A DNA stretch of 64,000 nucleotides from JAAYJR01 sp964611525 (GTDB taxonomy: Bacteria; Bacteroidota; Bacteroidia; Bacteroidales; Prolixibacteraceae), in NCBI GenBank assembly GCA_964611525.1, contig CAZTAL010000125.1:1-64000 (forward strand), read 5' to 3'. The position numbers and the translations under genes are program-made. Below the pieces are notes generated by a model. It had not been told where the DNA came from. It ran no database searches and saw only the letters and a program-made list of their open reading frames with translations. Below, piece after piece: positions 34,873 through 43,672 of this stretch (the stretch's first letter is position 1; each line of letters starts with the position of its first letter).

Positions 34873-36270
34873 TCAATCAACCTGTCCATGAAGATAAGAA
34901 TTTTTATCGGTCATTTTATTTTCTTTCGTCACAGAATAATTAGAAAATTTATTTTTGTATTTCGGATCATTCATTCGCAAGTGCCTTCTTTTATAGGCAG
35001 GGACATTTTCTAACTCTTCCAGATCCTCATCTGTTACCGAAGAATAATCCCTCTTAGCGTTTTCGTTAAATTTCTTCCTGTCATGGGCAGTCTTTGGATA
35101 AAGAAACTCAAATTCCGTTTCTTCTTTATTACTATGAGCTTCTTCACTGAAACTGATCTTTTTTTGGCTGGATGATAAGAAATTACGGTTTTTTGTGATT
35201 TTTGCTTCATGGTTATCCTTAGAAGAAATTTGATCATCAAGGCGATGTACTTCCTTTCTTTGTTTCCGCTCTCCGGAAATCTTCGGAATTGAACTTTTTC
35301 CAAAGCCTGTGGCAATAAGGGTAACTGAAATTTCTTCACCCAGTGACTCATCTTTACCGTTTCCCCAAATCAGATCAGCATCAAATCCGGCTAGGTTCTG
35401 CAGGTAATCTGAAATTTTACCTACCTCATCCATTGTAACTTCCTGAGTTCCAGAAGTTATGTTAAGTAGAATATTTTTTGCCCCACGGATATCATTATTA
35501 TTCAGCAATGGCGAATTAAGAGCTTGCTCAACAGCCTCTGTGGCACGGTCTTCCCCGCTTGCAATACCGGTTCCCATTAATGCAAGCCCGCTTTTCCGCA
35601 TAACCGTTTCCACATCAGCAAAATCAACATTTATATATCCCGGCACAGTAATAATTTCTGCAATGCCCTTCGCCGCCGTAGCCAAGATGTTGTCAGCTTT
35701 TGAGAAAGCTTCGGAAATGCCGAAATCACCAAACATCTCTCTTATACGTTCATTATTTATTACTAACAATGCATCTACATGACCCTCCAGTTCCATAATA
35801 CCATCTATTGCCTGGTTAATTCTTCGCTTGCCTTCATTCCTGAAAGGGATGGTAACTATGCCTACAGTCAGATAACCAGCTACACTGCATGCTTCAGCAA
35901 TCACGGGTGCTCCTCCCGTGCCGGTACCTCCTCCCATTCCGGCTGTCACAAAGACCATCTTGGTATTCTTTGATAAAGCTTTTTTTACATCTTCAATATT
36001 TTCCATGGCAGCCTGTTTGCCTATCTCCGGCTTATTGCCTGCTCCACGCCCCTGGGTTAATGATGCGCCTAACTGTACTTTAGAGGCTACGGGACTGTTA
36101 TTCAGAGCTTGGGAATCCGTATTGCAAACAACAAAATCCACATCACGGATACCCTGCCTGAACATATAATTTACAGCATTTCCACCTCCCCCTCCAATTC
36201 CTACTACTTTTATGTCTGTGCCGGGATTTTCAACAAACGTGAAATTTGCATTTTTTTCTGTCATATTCAT
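34873..36270 (-). CDS. ftsZ: Cell division protein FtsZ (canonical-tail copy)
   Basis: FtsZ is the tubulin-like GTPase that forms the division ring. The nucleotide-binding loop is GGGTGTGGAPV near residue 115, and the catalytic T7 loop N-x-D-x-x-D is intact in INVDFADVETVM. A variable linker (about residues 330-415) is rich in Lys/Ser/Glu. The tail contains ENVPAYKRRHL, the peptide expected to bind FtsA, and ends NSYLHGQVD, the usual end of Bacteroidota FtsZ proteins. Its length is 465 residues. It lies 33 bases after another complete ftsZ (36304-37650) on the same strand, so the operon makes two FtsZ proteins. Confidence 0.93.
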   Translation of the reverse strand: MNMTEKNANFTFVENPGTDIKVVGIGGGGGNAVNYMFRQGIRDVDFVVCNTDSQALNNSPVASKVQLGASLTQGRGAGNKPEIGKQAAMENIEDVKKALSKNTKMVFVTAGMGGGTGTGGAPVIAEACSVAGYLTVGIVTIPFRNEGKRRINQAIDGIMELEGHVDALLVINNERIREMFGDFGISEAFSKADNILATAAKGIAEIITVPGYINVDFADVETVMRKSGLALMGTGIASGEDRATEAVEQALNSPLLNNNDIRGAKNILLNITSGTQEVTMDEVGKISDYLQNLAGFDADLIWGNGKDESLGEEISVTLIATGFGKSSIPKISGERKQRKEVHRLDDQISSKDNHEAKITKNRNFLSSSQKKISFSEEAHSNKEETEFEFLYPKTAHDRKKFNENAKRDYSSVTDEDLEELENVPAYKRRHLRMNDPKYKNKFSNYSVTKENKMTDKNSYLHGQVD

Positions 36271-36303
36271 GCTTTTTACGATTAAAAAAAGTTCCTCTCT
36301 GTT

Positions 36304-37650
36304 TCATTCTTTAACAGGCTGGTCGTCATCTTCAAATAACTTGCCCAGACCGAAATTTTTATAGAACCAGTTATCGATATTGCTTTCAGAAACTCTTTCG
36401 TCAACCTCTTTTTTCTTTTTCTTACGTTTCTTTTTTGGAGAAAAGAATACTTTTTCAGACTTTTTTTTATTCTTAACAGAGCTATCCTTAGCCGGATTCT
36501 CAACTCTGGAATCCGTATTTTTATATAGTCGACTATCCTCTATCTCAAAAAAAATATTTTCCGTTTCTTCCTCAGAAAAAACAGGCTCCTTTTCTTTATC
36601 TTCTTTTTCCTGTTCTTCACATTCTTCCCTTTCCAACTTATATTTTTCAGGTTCTTTTTTAGTTTGCAAAAGATGACTAGGGTTAGTGACAAATCCAGTT
36701 GCCAGGATAGTCACGCTTACATTCTCGCCTAAAACTTCATCATAGCCATTACCCCAGATAATGTCAGCCTCTTGTCCTGCTCGCTCCTGAAGTACTTCAA
36801 TGATCTCCCCGATCTCACCTATAGTTATCTCATCTTTTCCTGAAATGATATTCAGAAGAATATTCTTCGTTCCGTAAATATCATTACTGTCGAGAAGCGG
36901 CGATTCAAGAGCCTGATTTACAGCCTTCATTGCACGGTCTTCTCCGGATGCAACTCCTGTGCCCATAATAAACACACTGCTGTCATGCATCACGGTGTAA
37001 ACATCTGTGTAATCAATATTGACATTTCCATGAAGGGTAATTATCTCTGCAACTCCTTTAACAGCAGTAGCGACAATATTATCTGCCATTTTAAAGGCTT
37101 TTCTTGCAGGCAAATCACCAAAAATATTATGTAGTCGCTGGTTACTGATCACCAACATGCTATCCACATACTTACCAAGCTTTTCTATACCCTCCATAGC
37201 TTGGCCAAAACGCTTTTTACCTTCGGCAGGGGAAGGAACAGTGACAACTGCAATGGTTAAAATATCAAGTTCACGGGCCAGTTGGGCCACTACAGGTGCA
37301 GCTCCCGTGCCGGTACCTCCTCCCATACCGGCTGTAATAAAAAGCATCTTTGTGTCTTCCTTTAAGACTTTTTTGATATCCTCAAAATTCTCACGTGCAG
37401 CCTGTTCTCCCATCTGTGGCAAATTACCCGCACCTCTTCCTTCGGTTAGGGTAACCCCCAACTGAATTTTAACCGGCACGGGACTGTTTTCCATCGCCTG
37501 AGAGTCAGTATTACAAATAATGAAATCTACTCCTGCAATACCTTCTTCGAACATATGACTGACCGCATTGCAGCCACCTCCACCTATCCCAATAACTTTA
37601 ATTATGGAAGATGAAGTTCGCGGAAATTGAAAATTAACTAATTCGGTCAT
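36304..37650 (-). CDS. ftsZ: Cell division protein FtsZ (second, divergent-tail paralogue)
   Basis: A full FtsZ GTPase domain of similar length to its neighbour, collinear with it from residue 17 to about 320. The GTP loop is GGGTGTGAAPV and the T7 loop is NVNIDYTDVYTVM, with the key Asn and Asp residues kept, so GTPase activity is plausible. The linker differs strongly: it is acidic (EECEEQEKEDKEKEP), then very basic (PKKKRKKKKKE). The tail ends in NWFYKNFGLGKLFEDDD rather than the FtsA-binding peptide of the other copy. It is nearest to ftsA, 127 bases away. It may modulate ring assembly or form mixed filaments. Confidence 0.93.
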   Translation of the reverse strand: MTELVNFQFPRTSSSIIKVIGIGGGGCNAVSHMFEEGIAGVDFIICNTDSQAMENSPVPVKIQLGVTLTEGRGAGNLPQMGEQAARENFEDIKKVLKEDTKMLFITAGMGGGTGTGAAPVVAQLARELDILTIAVVTVPSPAEGKKRFGQAMEGIEKLGKYVDSMLVISNQRLHNIFGDLPARKAFKMADNIVATAVKGVAEIITLHGNVNIDYTDVYTVMHDSSVFIMGTGVASGEDRAMKAVNQALESPLLDSNDIYGTKNILLNIISGKDEITIGEIGEIIEVLQERAGQEADIIWGNGYDEVLGENVSVTILATGFVTNPSHLLQTKKEPEKYKLEREECEEQEKEDKEKEPVFSEEETENIFFEIEDSRLYKNTDSRVENPAKDSSVKNKKKSEKVFFSPKKKRKKKKKEVDERVSESNIDNWFYKNFGLGKLFEDDDQPVKE

Positions 37651-37777
37651 ATCATTAAAGTATTTAAAATTTTATAACTATCTGTAAATAAATTAATTAA
37701 AAATTTAAGAACTTATTATAAGTTACCCTATTATAATTTACCCTAAGGGTATAAAATTCTGCCCTAAGGATAAATAT
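37651..37777. other. ftsA-ftsZ spacer with CCCTAAGG repeats
   Basis: AT-rich spacer holding ACCCTAAGGGT (37740-37750), a near-palindrome, and CCCTAAGG again at 37762-37769. The same core recurs in the murG-ftsW spacer. No gene is present. Confidence 0.5.
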
Positions 37778-39061
37778 TTAATTCATTACAATATCCTCGT
37801 CATCGTCCACATAATCCAAAACTCCCTGTACTACCCCTTTCAACCAGGGGGAGAAGCCTCCTTCTTTTTTCCTTTTCATTTTTTTCCTTCTTACTTTGGG
37901 CATAGAACCGTCTTTTGCAAGTCCCCATTTTAACAGGCCCAGAGCAGTATAATAATCAGGATGTAATATATCTCTTGAATTACTTTTCGGACGAAAAACC
38001 GGAAAAGCTATCCTCGCATCCATACCTGTACGAAATTTAACAAGAGATATCAAATTACGGAGTCCGGCTGTGCCGCCGCTAACTACAATCCCCGAGCCAA
38101 CCTGTTCCACCGCACCTGATTTCTCAATTTGGTAATAAACGCTGTCGATTATCTCTTCCAGCCGGGCTTGAATTATGTATGCCAGACTCTTAAAGGAAAT
38201 CTCCTTGGGTTCCCATCCACTATGTCCCGGTATAGTCACAATTTTTTGTTCATCGGCAAAATCTCCCAGTGCCTCGCCATACTGAACCTTAAGTTGCTCT
38301 GCCCATTTCGACAATATAGAACAACCTTCTTTAATATCTTTTGAGATAACGTCACCACCAAAAGGTATAACAGCAGTATGCACCATTATCCCATCATTAT
38401 AAACTGACATCTTGGTAGTTCCTGCACCAATATCAAGCAAAACGGCACCTATCTCTTTTTCGTCATCTGTCAATACTGCCTCGCTCAAAGCAAAAGGTGA
38501 AAAAATTACATCACCCGCTTTAACGCCCGATTTTTCCAGCACACGGCGAATATTTGCCAGATGAACAGCCGGAACAGTTACAAGCTTATAAGTGGCTTCA
38601 ATCTTTTTGCCTGTAGCCCCTATGGGATTTATTTCCATGAGTTCATCGTCGATGACAAACATTTGGGGCAGTATGTGAAGAATTTCATAATCCTTGTCAA
38701 TATGATGATTCTTTGCTTCCTCAAACAGTTCATCAATATCTTCTCTTGTAACTACCCCTTCATCCGAAGTATATCTGTAACCTTTATGTTCATGTATTTT
38801 CATAGGCTGACCGGCATACGTTATATCCACTTTTTCAATCTGACCATCTGTCTGGTCAGACACCTTGTCTAATAACCGGCTGACAGATTTGGTAGCTTCT
38901 TCAATATTAAGAACAACTCCACGTTTAATGCCACAGGCAGGTACTTTTGCCGCTCCGATAACTTCAATCTTTCCATCCTCTGCATCCTGCCTGCCCGCAA
39001 AAGCTGTTATCTTTGATGTGCCTAAATCAATAACCACTAAAAAATTTGATTTTGAAGCCAT
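37778..39061 (-). CDS. ftsA: Cell division protein FtsA
   Basis: A 427-residue actin-like ATPase that tethers FtsZ to the membrane. Phosphate-binding motifs are VVIDLGTSKITAFAG at the N-terminus and LLDIGAGTTKMSVY near residue 205; the adenosine motif is GIVVSGGTAGLRNL near residue 320. The SHS2/1C subdomain lies around residues 85-165. The C-terminus is basic (KVRRKKMKRKKE), followed by FSPWLKGVVQGVLDYV, likely the amphipathic membrane-targeting helix. It follows ftsQ after 2 bases. Confidence 0.95.
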   Translation of the reverse strand: MASKSNFLVVIDLGTSKITAFAGRQDAEDGKIEVIGAAKVPACGIKRGVVLNIEEATKSVSRLLDKVSDQTDGQIEKVDITYAGQPMKIHEHKGYRYTSDEGVVTREDIDELFEEAKNHHIDKDYEILHILPQMFVIDDELMEINPIGATGKKIEATYKLVTVPAVHLANIRRVLEKSGVKAGDVIFSPFALSEAVLTDDEKEIGAVLLDIGAGTTKMSVYNDGIMVHTAVIPFGGDVISKDIKEGCSILSKWAEQLKVQYGEALGDFADEQKIVTIPGHSGWEPKEISFKSLAYIIQARLEEIIDSVYYQIEKSGAVEQVGSGIVVSGGTAGLRNLISLVKFRTGMDARIAFPVFRPKSNSRDILHPDYYTALGLLKWGLAKDGSMPKVRRKKMKRKKEGGFSPWLKGVVQGVLDYVDDDEDIVMN

Positions 39062-39063
39062 AA

Positions 39064-39813
39064 CTATCTTTTTTTTCCTATTACCTGATTTTTATATTTT
39101 AAACTTATCAATTTGTACTTATTCCAATTATTTTGGACCAAAACCTGATCATAAAATGCCCGCATATTAACCAGCTTCTCCTGATAGTACTCAAGAGATC
39201 CTAACTCAATCAGATGACTACCGATTAAGGGGGTTAAAAGAATATCTCCGTCTTTTTCCACATGGACTTGCTCAATCTGGGCTTTCCAAAAAGGACATCT
39301 GTCAATATAAAGAATAAAAGGCAGTAATTGTTCTTTTGCAAATTCTTTTGAAAAATATCCTGTAGCCACAATTACATGAGCTGCATAATTCCCCGAGACC
39401 GGTATTTCCCTGCCATTTTTATCAAGATAATAACTGCCTGACGATGACATAATTCTCACTACCGGAATCCTGTGCATAACTCTTACACCTAAGATGCCCG
39501 AATAGGATAAACTATCCTTAGTAGTTACCTTGTAAACTTCCGCTTTAAGTATTGCCTGGTGTTTTTCTATTTCTTTTTCAATATGATCAGCATCTATATT
39601 TCTTATTTCCCTGCCAATAATATTATCATCAGATGCTTTTACCAGGTGCATAATTTCATCTTTGCTTATTTTAATAAGTTCATCTTCTTTGAATATTATT
39701 TCAATATCACGACAGGGTGCATTTCTAATTTCTCTGGCGGAAAAGGAGAGAGTTACCAAAATAAATCCTCCCGACAGCAAAACTATAATGATATGTAACA
39801 ATTTACGTAACAT
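39064..39813 (-). CDS. ftsQ: Cell division protein FtsQ/DivIB-like
   Basis: A 249-residue bitopic inner-membrane protein with one N-terminal transmembrane helix (about residues 7-25, LHIIIVLLSGGFILVTLSF). A POTRA-like periplasmic region (about 40-120: NIDADHIEKEIEKHQAILKAEVYKV...VRVMHRIPVVRI) follows, then the beta domain with YYLDKNGREIPVSG. It scaffolds the divisome in the periplasm. Sequence similarity in this family is low, so position between murC and ftsA is part of the evidence. Its start overlaps the murC end by 11 bases. Confidence 0.9.
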   Translation of the reverse strand: MLRKLLHIIIVLLSGGFILVTLSFSAREIRNAPCRDIEIIFKEDELIKISKDEIMHLVKASDDNIIGREIRNIDADHIEKEIEKHQAILKAEVYKVTTKDSLSYSGILGVRVMHRIPVVRIMSSSGSYYLDKNGREIPVSGNYAAHVIVATGYFSKEFAKEQLLPFILYIDRCPFWKAQIEQVHVEKDGDILLTPLIGSHLIELGSLEYYQEKLVNMRAFYDQVLVQNNWNKYKLISLKYKNQVIGKKR

Positions 39814-41197
39814 CTGTTCTATTTCTTAAAACTTCTATTATCTGACTGGCAATCCCTTCAATATCACCGGCACCAAGTGTGAGAACCACTTCGGCAGTAT
39901 GTTTCGCCAATAATTTCGCTGCATCTTCTTTAGCCGACAAAAATTTATTTGGCTGCTTCACTTTATCAAAAATTATTTCGGAAGTAACGCCAGGTAAGGG
40001 TTCTTCTCGTGCCGGATATATTGGAATAAGAATAACTTCGTCCAAAAGATTGAGGCTATCTGCAAATTCAGCCGCAAAATCCCTCGTGCGGCTATATAAA
40101 TGTGGCTGAAATATGCCGGTTACTTTTTTCCCGGGATATAATTCCTTTACAGAAGTAATGACCGCCCTCAACTCCTCGGGATGATGAGCATAATCATCAA
40201 TATAAACAAAATCCTTATTATGCAACCTTACATCGAAACGACGAATAACACCGCGATACCTTTCCAGTCCCATCTTAATATTCTCTGATGAAGCCCCTGC
40301 TAAATATGCCAGAGCTGCAGCAGCTACCGCATTTTCCACATTTAGCAATCCCGGATAATAAAGCCTGCAATCCGAAATAACTCCACCGTGGGTATGCAAA
40401 TCAAACAGGTAATAAGGGGGATCACTTATCTGTCTAAGGTTAGACGTATAAAAATCTGCCTGATCTTTTAGTGAATAATAATAAACACTGGCATCAGATT
40501 TTTTTGTATCCAGAACAATACCCTTTTTTAAAAGCAGCTTTCCTCCCTCTTTTATCTGGGAAATAAATTTGCCGAAAGCTTCAACCATTTTACCCCTGTC
40601 ACCGTAAACATCAAGATGATCCGCATCCAAAGCAGTAACTATCGCTATCTGAGGCTGCAAATGCAAAAACGATCTATCAAATTCATCAGCTTCGGCTACT
40701 ATCCATGGGGACTCCTCTTTGGGAAGAAGCAGATTACTGCCAAAATTTTTGGAAATACCCCCTAAAAAAGCACCGCAACCTGTATCGGTATTGTCCATTA
40801 TAGTTGCGGCCATTGTGCTTACCGTTGTTTTTCCATGGGTGCCGGCTACAGCAATACAACTCTTCTCATTACATATTAATCCCAACACCTTTGCTCTCTT
40901 TAATAAAGCCATAGGTTTATCCCTGAACCACGACAATTCATTATGATCATCAGGCAATGCAGGTGTAAAAACCGCCATTGTTTCCGCCGGATTCCAGTTG
41001 GACGGGATAAACCTTATATCATCCTCATAATGAATGTCAATACCCTCCGACTGAAGAGTGTTGGTAAGATCTGTGCGTGTGACGTCATAGCCTGCCACAT
41101 TCCTGCCGGTAAACCTGAAATACCGGGCAAGTGCACTCATGCCTATCCCGCCAATTCCTAGAAAATAGACATTTTTTATGTTTTTAAGGCTTTCCAT
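39803..41197 (-). CDS. murC: UDP-N-acetylmuramate--L-alanine ligase MurC
   Basis: MurC adds L-alanine to UDP-MurNAc in the cytoplasm. The N-terminal Rossmann motif is FLGIGGIGMSALARYF, the ATP loop AVAGTHGKTTVST lies near residue 115, the central domain has EADEFDRSFLHL and DADHLDVYGD, and the C-terminal ligase domain has DDYAHHPEELRAVI. Length is 464, normal. It overlaps both neighbours: murG by 22 bases and ftsQ by 11. Confidence 0.97.
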   Translation of the reverse strand: MESLKNIKNVYFLGIGGIGMSALARYFRFTGRNVAGYDVTRTDLTNTLQSEGIDIHYEDDIRFIPSNWNPAETMAVFTPALPDDHNELSWFRDKPMALLKRAKVLGLICNEKSCIAVAGTHGKTTVSTMAATIMDNTDTGCGAFLGGISKNFGSNLLLPKEESPWIVAEADEFDRSFLHLQPQIAIVTALDADHLDVYGDRGKMVEAFGKFISQIKEGGKLLLKKGIVLDTKKSDASVYYYSLKDQADFYTSNLRQISDPPYYLFDLHTHGGVISDCRLYYPGLLNVENAVAAAALAYLAGASSENIKMGLERYRGVIRRFDVRLHNKDFVYIDDYAHHPEELRAVITSVKELYPGKKVTGIFQPHLYSRTRDFAAEFADSLNLLDEVILIPIYPAREEPLPGVTSEIIFDKVKQPNKFLSAKEDAAKLLAKHTAEVVLTLGAGDIEGIASQIIEVLRNRTDVT

Positions 41198-42300
41198 TTT
41201 TCTAATATTTTTTCTGCTTCATCCACAATATGTCTTGTTGCATCCGGCCTGGCCAGTATACGGATTTTTTCTGACATCCTTCTACATTCTTCCGGATCAT
41301 TGATCAAGTTTATAGCTTCGGGAACCAGCTTTTCACCTATTTCTTTATCGGGTATCATCCTTGCTGCCTTTTTATCAACAAGTGCCATTGCATTTCTTGT
41401 CTGGTGGTCCTCCGCCACATTGGGGGAGGGAACAAAGATAGCCGGCTTGCCGGCAATACTGAGTTCCGCAATAGCCCCAGCCCCGGCTCTCGAAACAACT
41501 ACTCCGGCCAACTCATAAGCAAGGTCCATCCGTGAAATAAACTCAAGGATATAAAGATTCTCAGGAGTTTTATCTTTAAGCAGGGAAATTATATCCCTGA
41601 AATAAATGGAACCTGTTTGCCATATAAATTCCACCTTCCTTGATTCAGCAATTTTATCAAGATTATTTATTACTGCATCATTTAAAGAACGGGCTCCCAG
41701 ACTTCCTCCCATGATAAGAATAACTTTTTTACCTTCTTTTATTTTAAAAAAACTTATTGCCTCATCTTTACCGGACTGATTAGAAATCAGGTCTTCACGT
41801 ACGGGATTTCCTATCAATATTATTTTATCCGGTGGAAAATATTTTTCCATTCCATCGAATGCGACACATACAGCTTCCGCATTTTTACTCAACATTTTGT
41901 TAGTAATGCCTGCATATGAATTCTGTTCCTGAATAAGATACGGAATCCCCTTGCCTGCAGCAGCCTGCAACAACGGACCACTGGCAAATCCTCCAACACC
42001 GATAACAATCTGTGGCCTGAACTGAGTGATGATCTTTCGCGCCTGCCTGTAACTTCTTAACAGGCGTACCACAAACTTAAGCATACTGATACCGGCCTTC
42101 CTGGGTAATCCCATCACTGGCAGACCAATAATTTTATAGCCTGCAGCAGGCACTTTTTCCATCTCCATACGATCCGCCGCACCTACAAACAAAATTTCAG
42201 AATCAGGTACTCTCTTCCTGATCTCACCTGCAATGGCAAGAGCCGGAAAGACATGTCCCCCGGTGCCTCCTCCGCTTATTATTATACGCTCAATGTTCAT
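41176..42300 (-). CDS. murG: Undecaprenyl-PP-MurNAc-pentapeptide GlcNAc transferase MurG
   Basis: MurG makes lipid II at the inner face of the membrane. The N-terminal signature is ISGGGTGGHVFPALAIA, the acceptor-side loop is GVGGFASGP, and the UDP-GlcNAc site is MGGSLGARSLNDAV with SRAGAGAIAELSIAGKPAIFVP in the C-domain. The 374 residues are normal for GT28. Overlap with murC shows coupled translation. A 160-bp spacer with repeats separates it from ftsW upstream. Confidence 0.97.
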   Translation of the reverse strand: MNIERIIISGGGTGGHVFPALAIAGEIRKRVPDSEILFVGAADRMEMEKVPAAGYKIIGLPVMGLPRKAGISMLKFVVRLLRSYRQARKIITQFRPQIVIGVGGFASGPLLQAAAGKGIPYLIQEQNSYAGITNKMLSKNAEAVCVAFDGMEKYFPPDKIILIGNPVREDLISNQSGKDEAISFFKIKEGKKVILIMGGSLGARSLNDAVINNLDKIAESRKVEFIWQTGSIYFRDIISLLKDKTPENLYILEFISRMDLAYELAGVVVSRAGAGAIAELSIAGKPAIFVPSPNVAEDHQTRNAMALVDKKAARMIPDKEIGEKLVPEAINLINDPEECRRMSEKIRILARPDATRHIVDEAEKILEKWKALKT

Positions 42301-42460
42301 TTAGTTTTATCATTGAATTTTACCCTTAGGATACCTTACTCTTAGGATTGCTACTGGAATACTTTTAAAAATTTAACGCCCCAGCAACAATTTAGGGTAC
42401 CTTACTCTTAGGATTGCCCCCCTAAGGGTTATTGACCAAAGGGTTTAATTCTATTAATAT
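42301..42460. repeat. murG-ftsW spacer with duplicated 20-bp motif
   Basis: A 20-base sequence, TACCTTACTCTTAGGATTGC, occurs twice (42332-42351 and 42398-42417), 66 bases apart. CCCTTAGG and CCCTAAGG cores flank both (42323-42330, 42419-42426). No gene. The core is shared with the ftsA-ftsZ spacer. Confidence 0.7.
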
Positions 42461-43669
42461 TCACATTTTTTTCATTTCATAATCTTCATCTGGTACATTC
42501 ACCTGAACAGCAGGCTTTTGTGCTTCAGTATTACTTATATTCTGATAACTCACACTTAATATACATCCAAATGCTATTGATGTAAAAAGGAGTGAAGTAC
42601 CTCCAAGACTGACCCATGGTAATGGCTGTCCGGTTACAGGTAAAACACCGGTTGAAACACCGATATTTATCATAGCCTGAAAAACCAGCATCAATGTTAA
42701 TCCTGTAACCAGAAAAGCAGGGAAAGTCCGGTTTGTCTTCCGGACAATGACAACACTCCTGAAAAAGAAAATCAGATAGAGAAATATTACAAGTGAACCA
42801 ATAATCAGACCATATTCCTCAACAATAATTGCAAAAATAAAATCATTATAGGCTGAAGCCATATAATTACTCACCTTAGAGCGACCTGGTCCCTTACCAA
42901 GGATACCTCCTTCGTAAATAGCCAGTTTTGCATAATCGGCCTGTGTAATTCCTTTTTCGGAGTTCGGATCGCCATAAATGAATCTGTCGATCCGCCCCTT
43001 CACAGTATGGATTCGTGCAGGGACATTAGGGAATCGGTCTGCCGCAAAATAAGAAGCAGCAACAACGATTAAACCGGCAATGACTACAAAAAATAAATTC
43101 TTGAAAGATATCCGGCCGACAAACATCATGGTCAGGATTGTTGCAAAAAGCAGAGCAGCAGTAGAAAAGTTAGAAACAAATATTAATCCGCAAACAACCA
43201 CCGTATGACCTATAATCTTTATAAAAGCTTTTTTTAAGTGGCTCCTTTTGCCTTGGTTTTTCCCTAACACTTTAGCAGTAAACATTATCAGTGAAATTTT
43301 TGCAAGCTCAGCCGGCTGAAAAGAAATAAAACCGAGATCAAGTGTCCTTCCGGTACCATGGGTCATGCCTGAATATTTCATTACCACTGCGGCCGATAAA
43401 AATCCTATACTCACATATACCAGAAGATTTGCAAGGATAGAATAAATTTTAACTGACAGAAAATTTACCATTACAAGCATCAGTCCCAGTCCAGCCCCCA
43501 GAAAAAATATCTGCCTGATAAGAAAATACAAAGTATTACCTGAAGCCTCGCGGTAAGCCAAAGCTCCTGTGGAACTGTAGACTATGAGCAGTGACAGTAA
43601 TGATAACAGCATCAATACTATCCATATTACCCGGTCACCTTTGAATATTTTTGATTCAGCAAATACCAT
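42461..43669 (-). CDS. ftsW: Lipid II polymerase FtsW (SEDS family)
   Basis: A 402-residue polytopic membrane protein of the SEDS family with about ten hydrophobic segments. The signature around the extracytoplasmic loop is GKGPGRSKVSNYMASAYNDFIFA and then EEYGLIIGS, followed by the C-terminal motif TGQPLPWVSLGGTSLLF. It polymerises glycan strands together with the FtsI transpeptidase, encoded upstream in the cluster. The C-terminal tail after the last helix is short and acidic. It lies 3 bases after murD. Confidence 0.96.
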   Translation of the reverse strand: MVFAESKIFKGDRVIWIVLMLLSLLSLLIVYSSTGALAYREASGNTLYFLIRQIFFLGAGLGLMLVMVNFLSVKIYSILANLLVYVSIGFLSAAVVMKYSGMTHGTGRTLDLGFISFQPAELAKISLIMFTAKVLGKNQGKRSHLKKAFIKIIGHTVVVCGLIFVSNFSTAALLFATILTMMFVGRISFKNLFFVVIAGLIVVAASYFAADRFPNVPARIHTVKGRIDRFIYGDPNSEKGITQADYAKLAIYEGGILGKGPGRSKVSNYMASAYNDFIFAIIVEEYGLIIGSLVIFLYLIFFFRSVVIVRKTNRTFPAFLVTGLTLMLVFQAMINIGVSTGVLPVTGQPLPWVSLGGTSLLFTSIAFGCILSVSYQNISNTEAQKPAVQVNVPDEDYEMKKM

Positions 43670-43672
43670 AAA

